Under the pieces are notes generated by a model. That model had not been told where the DNA came from. It ran no database searches and saw only the letters and a program-made list of their open reading frames with translations. DNA of 64,000 bases from Amoebidium appalachense. Its lineage: Eukaryota > Ichthyosporea. The translations under genes and the position numbers were made by a program. The stretch spans positions 12,028,001 through 12,092,000 of the forward strand of contig CAVNZM010000005.1 in assembly GCA_963693365.1 (NCBI GenBank). Direction: 5' to 3'. Of the stretch, positions 14,067-31,422 are shown piece after piece (the first letter of the stretch is position 1; the number at the start of each line of letters is the position of its first letter).

Positions 14067-14499
14067 ACACACACACACAATGTCCGCCCCCGCCCCCCCA
14101 AAAAAAAAGATTAAAAAAAAAAACCCCCAAAAGGAAAAAAGCTAAAAGAAAGAAAAAAAAATCCGTCATATAGGACGGATTCAAGCAACACTCTCTGCTA
14201 ATCACATAGTAGGGAGAGGAATCTGCTGTACATGCCTTTTTAGCGAACACGCTCTCAACCCCCATATTGACAGCGCTCTTCTGTGTAGGTTTGGTCTCTG
14301 CACTGTTTGGTTGTGCAATGGTCACCATAGTGCCTATGCGCCCATCTACAGTGTTGTACGGGCTGTCTAGGTTTGCAGAAAGAACAGACACATTGCTAGG
14401 ATGTATGTGCATGTCGGAAAGTGTTATTACGCCTTCACCGGATGTGTGTGGTGAGCACACGTCAGATGCTGGTGTGGAAAATGAAGCGTTTGGTGCCAT
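11417..14499 (-). CDS. SLC38-type (Aa_trans) amino acid transporter
   Basis: Three exons give an uninterrupted 557-residue protein: 14499-14236, 13291-12647 and 12181-11417, all joining in phase 0. Exon 1 encodes a polar cytosolic N-terminus. Exon 2 opens with [20 protein letters not shown], the SLC38/Aa_trans first-helix signature where substrate and sodium are bound, followed by several hydrophobic helices. Exon 3 encodes the remaining helices and ends [18 protein letters not shown]. The family carries neutral amino acids across plasma or lysosomal membranes with about 11 helices; length and helix pattern fit. Exon 1 ends AAAAAG|GCATGT, so its donor is GC instead of GT; the paralogous pseudogene has AAAAAG|GTACTG at the same point. 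A TATA-like TTATAAAAGC lies 72 bases upstream of the ATG. Which SLC38 subtype it is cannot be told by eye. Confidence 0.88.
12291..12472. repeat. Poly-C cluster in transporter intron 2
   Basis: Several C runs with short breaks, followed by (ACC)n at 12466-12490. On the transporter's sense strand these read as G runs, opposite to most introns in this window. Confidence 0.9.
13659..14078. repeat. (AC)n microsatellite cluster in transporter intron 1
   Basis: Long imperfect AC array with GCGCGC, GTGACAC and ACGC interruptions, preceded by poly-C (13621-13658). It lies in the intron between transporter exons 1 and 2. Confidence 0.97.
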
Positions 14500-14570
14500 T
14501 TTTCATAAATTCTATTTACAACGCACATAATTATGCTTCGTGTTTTATCAAAAGTAATGGAGAATGTTTT

Positions 14571-14580
14571 GCTTTTATAA
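14571..14580 (-). promoter_or_regulatory. TATA box of the transporter gene
   Basis: TTATAAAAGC on the minus strand, 72-81 bases upstream of the transporter ATG at 14499, leaving room for a 5' leader of about 40-50 bases. Confidence 0.5.
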
Positions 14581-14599
14581 GGTACCTTTTACCACAAAA

Positions 14600-16280
14600 T
14601 GGGCTAATATTAGTAGCTATGTAGGCAGTCTACGTAGCGCTCGGTATATGTATCCTAGGTGACAGTGCATGTGAAAGCAGTGCACGTGTTGTAGAACACG
14701 ACCATGTAAATGCATAAAGCTTCAATTTGTTTCACATTTCTTCTCCCTTTTCTTCGCTTTATGGTTTCTTCCCTACACCATTTGGTGCTTCATTGGGTAC
14801 TAGATTCGAAAAGTCTGACTGGCGCGGACCGGGCAAGGAAGCAGGTTATATACAAAAGCTAGATTCCAAATGGCGGGCAGGACCCGGCAGGTGGTTTTGT
14901 CGAGCCAATCCGATCGTTTCATTTTCATATACCCTTTTTTGGATTTGGTTTGAGCATTTGCATTGAGAGAGAGATTGGCACACACCTTCCTGCACAGGGC
15001 CAAGGCTTCGAATTCAGGCTCCACAGCGGGTACTGAACTGTCTTGCTTTAACAGATACTATAGTGATAGCAGACGAGCACTTTATGTTGCCCTATATATT
15101 TATTTAATTTTAATTATAACTATGTATCCAGGCCATATTGACCATGGTTATTAGAACGGTATTGTATGTAGCCACATGGTGCCGCTTTGTACAGGATCTT
15201 TGCCGGTGCTTTCCATTCATTCCAGAACCGACAGAATTCGATCACAGGAATTTGGCGCTAAGATTAGTAGCATGACTTTCGATCAATCTTGTCTGGCCAG
15301 CAAGATCTTAGATCAGCATCCCGACCCTGTAAGTTACTATTATGGCATCTGCCACGTTCAACTGTGGCCTCAGCCGCCGTATGACCGAGTCAGTACTCTA
15401 TTTTTCAAGGGTATGAGTTTACGCGTGATCAGTCGCTTCAGAAGGAGAGTTTTGTCAGCCTTGAAAAATAAGAGCTACCTCCAAAGGTAGCAGAGTTATC
15501 ATAGTGCCGCACTGGGCCGACTGCCGACTATTACTCCGAAAAAGACACTTTCAGAGCTATCTCATAACTGAGGCTGATCATTTGACTCCTTTATATTTTG
15601 GGCTGTCAAAGCCTGACTCAAACGTTCACCCTAGGCCTCCGAGTCCTCGAGCCCGGGCCCCCGGCGACGTGCGCCCCCCGGCCACCCTCCTCCCCCTTCG
15701 GATCCCCTTCCAACCCCCCTCCCCCTCCCCCCCTCCTCGATCGCCCTCCCCCCGCCCCCCCCCCCCCCCCCCCCCCCCCCCTCCCCCCCCCCCCCAGGGG
15801 CCTTGCCGTATTATCTATAGGAGACCAACACACATGAAGGCTTCACCGAATGACACACCGTCAGCGAGGGCAACGTCAGATCTGAACAACCGTCAGACTC
15901 AGTGAGCCGGGACCAGCTGCAACCATTATTGCACAACCTAAGCAGTACGGCTGCAGTTAATCACTGATCAGCTGCAGCGGCTGCGCGCGCAGCAGGCAGC
16001 GCTACTAATAAAAAAACAAAACAATAAAAAGTAACTAGTAAACGTTTTGGTAAAACAAACAAAAAAGTAGGAATATCATAAAACAAAAAATGCCGGAAAA
16101 TATTGTACTGCCAGAGTATGTACAGTAGTCCATCGGAGCTACTAACGTGATAGGTGCAAATTTCTCCCAAGACTAAAAATAGCATTTGGCGAAGAATGAA
16201 CAAAAGCCCGATCTGATTCGTCAACTTGGGCTCGGAATGAATCAACAAACGTGCGGATTGGTGCACCTTCGGACTCTTGA
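14600..16280. other. Spacer between the divergent transporter copies
   Basis: About 1.7 kb of mostly unique sequence. A 104-codon ORF (15176-15490, MVPLCTGSLPVLSIHS) is open but has no recognisable domain. C-rich tracts occur at 15715-15795. Regulatory sequence for both copies would be expected here. Confidence 0.5.
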
Positions 16281-16320
16281 CATATGATTGGTTAATCACT
16301 ATTTCACCACCCCCACCTGG

Positions 16321-16327
16321 TATATAG
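16321..16327 (+). promoter_or_regulatory. TATA box upstream of the transporter pseudogene
   Basis: TATATAG 114 bases before the pseudogene ATG at 16441, with a GATTGG (inverted CCAAT) motif about 35 bases further upstream. Confidence 0.4.
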
Positions 16328-16440
16328 ACCTTGTAAACATTCAGGACACAAGTCTTGAATTCACAGTCGTGCAGACCCCTGAGACATCTGAGAAATTTCG
16401 TAGCACAAATAAAATATTAGAGAGCATCGGATTTTTCATA

Positions 16441-19006
<2,566 letters not shown>

Positions 19007-19836
19007 CAGGCCTAGACGTATATGTTCTCCGACATCAAACTGCTAATGAGCTACAAATGACCTGTTGAATGTATATATGATAATGTATTTATGTATGAAA
19101 ATGTCGAAGGTCGTCTCCCTGTTGAAGTGACGGTACTAGTATGATGGTATGCCGTTGTCGATAAGAGACTTATTTTACAGACCATGATATGAAAGGTTGT
19201 ACCGTAGCGACCGTTCTAAGTGTTTGTGACTACACCTTTTTTCTTTCTTTAAATTAGTCATTCCTGGCTCAATAAAAGCTCCAAATTTCTGAAAGCTGAA
19301 GCCAAAATCCTTGAGGAGCCGACATGTATATACGCAGTCTGTGCGTTGCAGATGTGAATCGTGCGCACTTTTCAGCCTATATATCTATGGTCTTCAGAAT
19401 TAACCTTTATGTAAAGCCAATATCATACAATGCATATTAATAACAAACTACTTGAATCCCCCATATTCCCCTATCCCCCCCCCCCCCCCCCCCCCCCCCA
19501 ACTTACATCATATTGCACTTCTACATATCAAGAGATGTCGAAATTTGGGTCCCCCTCCCCCCACAACATCCCCGCCCCCTCCCCCCCCCCCCCCCCCCCC
19601 TCCCTCCCCTCCCCCCCCCCCCCCCCCCCCCCCCCAGCAGCCCCCCCTCCCCCCTTCTTCCCTCCCCTCTCGCCCACACACACATATATACACAAAGACA
19701 CTCCCAGCTGCCCTCCGTGCCCCCTTTCCCCTCCTCCTTCTTTCCCCTCATGAGTGTACCGAAACACCCCTCACACCTTTGAACTTCCTCACACACTCCA
19801 CATTGGGTGGCACTCTCCCGTGTATGCACTACATAT

Positions 19837-19841
<5 letters not shown>

Positions 19842-19918
<77 letters not shown>
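19842..19918. repeat. (GT)n microsatellite
   Basis: Pure GT array of about 77 bp, preceded by C-rich tracts at 19470-19499 and 19577-19636. Confidence 0.97.
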
Positions 19919-19919
<1 letters not shown>

Positions 19920-19945
19920 CTCATATGTTTGTGCTTTGATCTGCC

Positions 19946-19999
19946 TCTGGACGTCATGGGGAACAGGTAAGGACAGTTTTGAAGCCCCCCCTCCACCCC

Positions 20000-20030
<31 letters not shown>

Positions 20031-20103
20031 ACCTCCCCCCCTGTTTCCTTTTTTTTTGGCAAGGCCCCCGGGGGGGGGGAGGGAGGAAGGGGGGGAGGGA
20101 GGG

Positions 20104-20135
<32 letters not shown>

Positions 20136-21170
20136 GCTAAGGGGAGGGTGTCAAAGTGGAGCCCGGGTACTTTTTTACAACTTAATGCGAACGTATGCAG
20201 CACAGGAGATGATACCATGAAACATTAAACCCTAAGCGAAATCACATAGCATGTGGTAGATGATACCAATAAGATCTATCCACTGATGATTATGCCAAAA
20301 CATAACTAAGACGTATCCATCTTCAAGTCTAGTCCCGATCAGAAATATTCCCCTCCCCTCCCCCCCCTCCCTCCCGCCCCCTCCTCCTCCCTCTCTCCCC
20401 CCCCCCCCCCCCCCCCTCTCCCCACGACCCTCACGCATTTTTTGTGCGTAAGTCGCTAAAAACCCACTCATCGAATAATAATCTAGAAGTACTGAGTCAA
20501 GGAATTTGCGTGACCAGTCAAAGACCCCGCTATGGAATTTATACCGGGTTAAGAAAAAAAAGAGCCATGCAACGGCTGCTAATTTGAGAAGAATCCTTCG
20601 GAGGTTCAGCCCGCAATAGTTTTAAAAATAAGTTCTGATATTGGCGGATCACCCGGTTTCCATTTCATATCATCTATCATCATCAGAAAGTGGCAACAAG
20701 AATATTTGTGCAGAGTCATCCCCATACATAGTATTATAATCCATTCGACAGTCGACTGAAAAGAGATCAAAAACAAAAATTCTATATAAAAAAGAAGAAA
20801 AGAAAAAAGAAAATGGCTACTTTAACGTAACCGTACGTGACCTCCTCCCCCCTCCCCCTCCCTTTTCCTCCTCTCCCCACAAGAAAAGAAACTTTCTGAT
20901 TAATTTTGAAGGCCTCCCCCCTCCCCCTCCCCCGGCTTCCCCCTATATCCGGAGTTCTATTTCTTTAATCAGTACTAATTACTATAGGCTACCCCCCCCC
21001 CCCTCCCCCCTGGGATCCGGAGTTCCTCTCCTCAAAATAAAAAATACTACCCCGTCCCCCCCCCCCCCCCCCTCCCACCGTCCCCAGGCCCTCCCTAGGT
21101 CCTGCATTCTAATATGTACCCCCCTTCCAATCCTCCCTCTCCCACCCACTCCCGGACCGGGGTGGGTGCG
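19946..21170. repeat. Segmental duplicate, copy A
   Basis: Diverged direct copy of parts of 22448-24020. Matching islands include ACAGGTAAGGACAGTTTTGA (19966), GTGTCAAAGTGGAGCC (20148), the GTATCCATCTTCAAG stretch (20313), CCTCCTCTCCCCACAA (20868) and CCACTCCCGGACCG (21145). Simple repeats between the islands differ in length. No gene seen. Confidence 0.5.
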
Positions 21171-21235
21171 AGGGTGGGTGGTGTGTGTGTGTGTGTGTGC
21201 GTTTTGGTGTAGGGGAGGGGGGGGGGGAAGAGCGA

Positions 21236-21279
21236 GAGAGAGTGAGAGATTGAGAGGGGGGGGGGGGGGGGAGAGAGAG

Positions 21280-21319
<40 letters not shown>

Positions 21320-21365
21320 AAGAGAGACAGAGAGGGAGGGAGAAAGAGAGAGAGAGAGAGAGAGG

Positions 21366-21451
<86 letters not shown>
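21236..21451. repeat. (GA)n microsatellite with poly-G interruption
   Basis: GA/GAGG array of about 215 bp followed by a short GT array; contains a G run at 21256-21270. Confidence 0.95.
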
Positions 21452-21453
<2 letters not shown>

Positions 21454-21623
21454 TGTGTGTGTGTGAGTGTGTGTGTGTATGTGCATGCATGTGTGGGTGG
21501 GTGGCTGTGTGGGTGGCTGTGTCGTGTAAGACGGACCCGCACGTAGTGCCGGGCCGCTTACGAGTGTGTGGATCTATCATACGAGTGCCTTAATTGCTGA
21601 TCAATTAGTGGTTGCACGAGAGG

Positions 21624-21630
21624 TATAAAT
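21624..21630 (+). promoter_or_regulatory. TATA box before the long inverted repeat
   Basis: TATAAAT in the context GAGGTATAAATACC, 64 bases upstream of the first arm of the inverted repeat at 21688. Transcription from here would run straight into the hairpin. Confidence 0.4.
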
Positions 21631-21687
21631 ACCCAGTGCGCCACACTCTCAGACAGATTGAGTACGTATACCGCACGGTTACAGTCA

Positions 21688-21964
21688 GAGTACGAGAGGG
21701 AGTGAAACCACAGCTAGGGCCTCACACGACTGCACTATTAAAGATGCACCTGAACCGTGTACTGGCCCAAGTGTCCCACCTACTCACACCTCAATCTCAC
21801 ATCTCCGACCACGGTACCATCTCACATTCATCTTACATTGGGTCCTGCCGCGGTCGCCAATGTGAGATGAATGTGAGATGGTACCGTGGTCGGAGATGTC
21901 AGGTGCATCTTTTATAGTGCAGTCGTGTGAGGCCCTAGCTGTGGTTCCACTCCCTCTCGTACTC
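21688..21964 (+). repeat. Long interrupted inverted repeat (109-bp hairpin stem)
   Basis: Outer arms 21688-21753 and 21899-21964 are complementary over 66 bp with two mismatches. Inner arms 21799-21841 and 21857-21899 are complementary over 43 bp with one mismatch. The loop is 15 bases. The right arm is continuous; the left arm carries a 45-base insertion (21754-21798). The first base after the right arm joins a fragment of transporter exon 2. Confidence 0.9.
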
Positions 21965-21966
21965 AG

Positions 21967-22193
21967 GGCGGTTTCCTATTGAAACGTCGTTTTTGGATAA
22001 CGGTCTCTTTTGTTCTTTTTGCAATCCTGCTCACGTGCATGAAGAAAATTGACAAGTTGGCCTACACATAATCAGCCTCAATCATGTTTTTGTTCTACTT
22101 CATGGTTCTTGCCCTACTCTTTTTCTTTGCACCGGCACCCTCTCTGGACCCGTGTGGGCAGTTTGACATCCCGGGCCAATGTGACGTGAAGGT
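21967..22193 (+). pseudogene. Third, fragmentary copy of the transporter (3' part of exon 2)
   Basis: Encodes [20 protein letters not shown], an in-frame TAA within LAYT*SAS, then [20 protein letters not shown] and a GTACTG donor at 22194, matching the end of exon 2 of the intact gene. The exon is cut at its 5' side exactly where the long inverted repeat ends. No exon 3 follows. Confidence 0.8.
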
Positions 22194-22447
22194 ACTGCAT
22201 CTCCTTCCCCCTCCCCTTCCCACAACAGTTACTACAAACTGTTACAACCTCAGTGACATCAGTGACCCCCCCCCCCCCCCCCCCCCCCGGGGGCCCTCCC
22301 TGTCTCCCCCCCTACCCCCCTTCCCCTCCTGGCCCCGTCCTAGACCACCACTGCTGCCGTGCGGCACTCTCCTATGCCACGGTGTGCATTGTGTGCACGT
22401 GTGTGTGTGTGTGGATGAGCCTACATATCTTTTTGTGTTTTTTTATT

Positions 22448-22939
22448 GATCTTTTGTTGTCATTGCGGACAGGTAGGGACTGTTTAAATGCCTCCCCCCT
22501 CCCCCCTCCTCCCCCTCCCCCCTCCCCTCGGAGACTCTCCCTCTCCCTTTCTTCCTCTCTCTCCCTCTCCCTCTCCCTCCCTCCCTCTCTCTCCCTCTCC
22601 ATTCCCCCCCCCCCCCTCCCCCCCCTCTCTCTCTCCCCAATTCTCCCCGCCCCCCTTCCTCCCCCTCTCTCTTTTAGGTTGGGGTCGAGGGAGGGGGTGA
22701 AGGGGGGGGGGGGGGGGGGGAGTTCTAAAGTGGAGCCTTGACACTTTTCACAACTCCGAATCGAATGTATGCACAGGGGATACAAATGAAATTTGGAAAA
22801 TACATGCATCTACACTTACGACATTTGATAGCATGCGTTAGGTATATCAAAAAACCTATACAGGATTGTGCAAAAAAATTATCGCTCAGATGTGTCCATC
22901 TTCAAGCCTTCCGGATCCTGGATTGAAGTCTTTCCCCTC

Positions 22940-22980
<41 letters not shown>

Positions 22981-23631
22981 CCCCCGGCCCTGTCACCCCC
23001 TCCCCCGTCCCCCCCCCCTCCCCCCCCCCTCTCCCCTTGCGCGGGCGTGGCTTTATATTTTGTCCATCGTGCTAGAACAGTACATGAATCATTCAGAGCT
23101 ACTCGAAATCGGTATAATTGAAAGGAGCCCAGAAGAGTTTTCAAGAAAAAAATTCCGCATTTTTCTTTCCGTGGTCGACCGGGTCCTTGTAAGATTTTCC
23201 CTTCCACATCGTCATAGAGACTCTCTGTGACAACAAGCATGACTGCATGACTGCACAGAGCATGGCATATGTTATCAACCAATGAATTAGTCGTTTCACT
23301 GAAAGTTCCTTTAATCATTAGAATATACTATATGTATTGAAGTAGGCGAGATTCGAAAGGGGTAGAAGCCTAACCCCCCTCTCCCCCCCCCCAAAAAAAA
23401 TAAAAACAAACAAACAAATAAATAAATAAATAAATATGATAAGTAAACAAAATAAAATAGAATATCTCCGAGGGCCTTCCCCACGGCTCTCCGAGCACCA
23501 AACACTTTAATCCATCCGACGGCCACTGACCTCATTAACAAGAGATGACAACCCAAAAAACAATTCCAAAAATTTGGAAGAAGAAAGTAAAAAGAAAAAA
23601 CTGCTGTAACGTTTTTGTGCATGTCGTTTAT

Positions 23632-23720
<89 letters not shown>

Positions 23721-23896
23721 ACACAAACACCCACCCATCCACCCACCCACCCCCACCCCCTCCCTACCGCCACCCCTTTTTAACCTCCTCTCCCCACAAA
23801 AAAGAGAATTTTCTCATCCTCCCCCCCCCCCCCCCCCCCCTCCCGTCTCCTCCTATCCGCAGTTCGGAACCTTCCCTTCAAGATAACTACTACTAT

Positions 23897-23944
<48 letters not shown>

Positions 23945-24020
23945 TTCATAGGGCTTCCCATCTATAAAGCCTCCCCCTTCGAATCATCCCTTCAACCCCC
24001 CACTCCCGGACCGCGCCCCC
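22448..24020. repeat. Segmental duplicate, copy B
   Basis: Partner of 19946-21170: ACAGGTAGGGACTGTTTAAA (22470), AGTGGAGCCTTGACACTTTT (22730), GTGTCCATCTTCAAGCC (22890), CCTCCTCTCCCCACAA (23784) and CCACTCCCGGACCG (24000). It follows transporter fragment 3 directly, so copy A is probably a relic of another transporter-flanking unit. Confidence 0.5.
23631..23944. repeat. Very long poly-C tracts
   Basis: A C run of about 85 bases with one T break (23633-23720), another at 23821-23840 and one of about 50 at 23894-23944. Confidence 0.95.
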
Positions 24021-24029
24021 CGACAAGTT

Positions 24030-25110
24030 CGGAATTCAATACTCTCGGATAACTGGTTGGTCGAAAGTCTCTTACCTGTAGTGCCTATCTTTGGTCAGCC
24101 CACCCCCGGTGACCCCTCGGGCCCCAACCCACCACACCCCCGCCACCACACACTGTGACACACCCGACTACACAACCGGAGACAAAAGAAAGTAGAAAGA
24201 GTCTCCAATAAAAGAAAACACTGCGAATCCGAAACACACAAACACACAATCTCATAGTGTACCTTTGTATTTTAGCACACCGACCCTTTTACGGTAAGGT
24301 GAATTTGGGCTGTACAAATATACTAGAATGGACGGGTGATCCTCTCTTAAAGTATACCTTTATAAATCCAGATTCTCAATCGCCAATGGAACACCATTGA
24401 TGACGGTTACTATCTTTATTTGGTTATCTAATACCTTATTTTGGAAATTGTAGACTACAATAACAACACATCTTTGTAATATCTTTAACGACAGCGACAG
24501 GGACTGCATACCGAGTTTGACCAGAAACCTGTTCACAAAACATGGAAAGGTACAGTTGAAAAGTGGTCGACGTTAATTGCAAATCGAAAAGAGTTGACAG
24601 TATAAAGGAGCTCCTCTTACATTCAAAGAAATTTAAGGACTTTTGCTCGAACTATTAGATTCCTTTTTATGAGGTTACGCTCAATCCAACTGCATGTTTT
24701 GTGCTGGCAAAATCGAGACACCATAACAAGTGGATTCACCGCCGTTATCCGACCGAGTTTCCCACTGGCAGGCTACTCCACTTGGGTTCATATCAAGTAT
24801 ACAATAACGTCACCCGTTCAAAGTGCGCACGCACTTTCATCTACCTCACCACCGACAGGAAAATGGTATGGTTCTTTGCAAGCAAGGTGACCTTGCAGCT
24901 TTTGCATCACTTCTCTATTCCTCTTGAGTTAGAGCACATTACCCATGTGAAAGAAAAGTCTTCTATTGCTACCCATAGAATGGGACACGACTGACTGCCA
25001 GTCCAACTTTTTAGCGATTACACTTTGTCGCCGCATGTGCAGTTCCCCATAGCGCGGGTGATTGGGTGATGGACTTCACTTTTTTTTTGATCGAATTTTG
25101 AAACGTGAAC
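24030..25110. other. Upstream region of the Nudix gene
   Basis: Unique AT-rich sequence with a TATA-like AGTATAAAGG near 24599. An open frame at 24701-24994 (MLAKSRHHNKWIHRRYPTEF) has no recognisable domain and overlaps a second open frame, so it is not called. The first coding exon of the Nudix gene may lie here. Confidence 0.45.
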
Positions 25111-25120
25111 TTGTGTGCAG

Positions 25121-28931
<3,811 letters not shown>

Positions 28932-28939
28932 GTCATAAA

Positions 28940-30020
28940 TGCACCTATTATCAGGCCTAGATACACACACACACGCATGCGTGCGCGCGCGGCGACACAC
29001 ACACAAAAACGTACACGTACCCACACATACATGCACGTACACAAGTACATACACAGACACACATACGCGCACACAAAGGTACACACAAAGAGGCACACAT
29101 ACACACACACACGCCTGTGCACACACACGCACACACACACACACACATCACACATCTTCGCCTGTTTCTATTTAGCACATCCTCTTGCCACTTAGCTGTC
29201 TTGCTTTCGCACCCCCCCCCCCCCCCCCCCCCCCCCCACCCCCTCCCTCTCCCCACTGCCCACGGGGGCTCCACCCGAACACAAGAAATCAGGCAGAATG
29301 ATGCTGTGTGGGTTTGTTTCCAGACTAAGTTTGCTTGTGGGTGAACCCCCTTTCCTTTCTCTCTCCCTCTCCCTCTCCCCACCCCCTCTTTCTAGGGGCC
29401 CGCACTCTTATGCACTCTCCCTCGCTTTCCCCTTGTTTGTTTACCGTGGGCGGGTGAACGTTTTGTTCTCTCTCTTTTTTAATTTGCTAAGTCACGGGGA
29501 CAGGGGGAAGGGGGATGATAATGAGTGCACTGTTTCGTAATCTTGTGACACGAAGGACTTCTGTCATCAACAGTTTGAGCGGTGGGTGATCTCTACTGTG
29601 AAAATTCGCTTGGATAGTCAAATGGCGTGATTTAGGGCAACTCTGCAGTTACTGTATGGTATGATTAAACAATATAATTGGATAGACGTTAACTGAGAAG
29701 GCAAATAGATAACCGAGCGTAATTCAAAGTCTGCGGGCCATCTTTGGTGTGCCAAGAATAAAAAATCATGAGAGGAGGTGGTTGTCGGTGACTTGCTGCC
29801 TGTGTGCCCCGGGTGTGAACACACGGCTCTTGCTATTCGAAAGTACCGTTTGTGAACACGTGTTTCTGACAGTGTGATCGACGTGCGTCCGCACACGCAT
29901 GCGCGTGTGTGTGTGTGCCGGTGTGTGTGTGTGTGTGTCATCATGTATCTGTGCTTTATTTAATGGTGTTTGGAATAGAGATATCCATAGGGAAATGGAG
30001 AGGTAGCCGCTGTATGTGTG

Positions 30021-30092
<72 letters not shown>

Positions 30093-30134
30093 GGATAAGG
30101 GGGGGGGGGGGGGGGGGGGGGGGGCAAGGAGAGG
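28940..30134. other. Non-coding region downstream of the Nudix gene
   Basis: Holds an imperfect CA/ACGT tract (28966-29151), a C run at 29212-29237, unique sequence and a (GT)n array at 30024-30087 followed by about 25 G. No exon recognised. Confidence 0.6.
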
Positions 30135-30142
30135 GTGGTGAT

Positions 30143-31083
<941 letters not shown>

Positions 31084-31292
31084 GTGGTGATGCTACCGGG
31101 GTTTACGCTGTTTACTCGAGGCAAAGAGAACCAGTCTCAGGTATGGGGGGGGGGGTTTTGCTCGGAATATCCCCTCAGCGGTATATCATGATCACGTACA
31201 TAGATGTCGGGTGGTGACTATATATCAGGGTTTACTTTCTCTACGAGACACCATAAAGACTACAAGGAGAAATCAATTAGTTGGGGTTCCCC

Positions 31293-31295
<3 letters not shown>

Positions 31296-31328
<33 letters not shown>
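31296..31328. repeat. Poly-T tract
   Basis: About 33 T, that is poly-A on the minus strand, 95 bases downstream of the reverse transcriptase stop codon. It could be the tail of an older retroelement insertion. Confidence 0.7.
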
Positions 31329-31332
<4 letters not shown>

Positions 31333-31364
31333 GGCTCCCCTCGGGACACTCGGTATCAGCTGGT

Positions 31365-31365
<1 letters not shown>

Positions 31366-31415
<50 letters not shown>
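31366..31415. repeat. (GT)n array at the 3' end of the retrotransposon
   Basis: About 50 bp of GT; on the minus strand it reads as (AC)n beginning eight bases after the TAG of the reverse transcriptase ORF. Confidence 0.9.
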
Positions 31416-31418
<3 letters not shown>

Positions 31419-31422
31419 TGCG

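Noticed and set aside
15176-15490. 104-codon ORF between the transporter copies
   Set aside because: Open from an ATG but without motif or family similarity; length is within chance for this base composition.
24701-24994. 98-codon ORF upstream of the Nudix gene
   Set aside because: No recognisable domain, an overlapping frame is equally open, and no splice or phase link to the Nudix exons could be made.
28966-29151. CA-rich tract considered as a CRISPR-like or tandem array
   Set aside because: No constant repeat with variable spacers; it is an imperfect CA/ACGT microsatellite in a eukaryotic genome.
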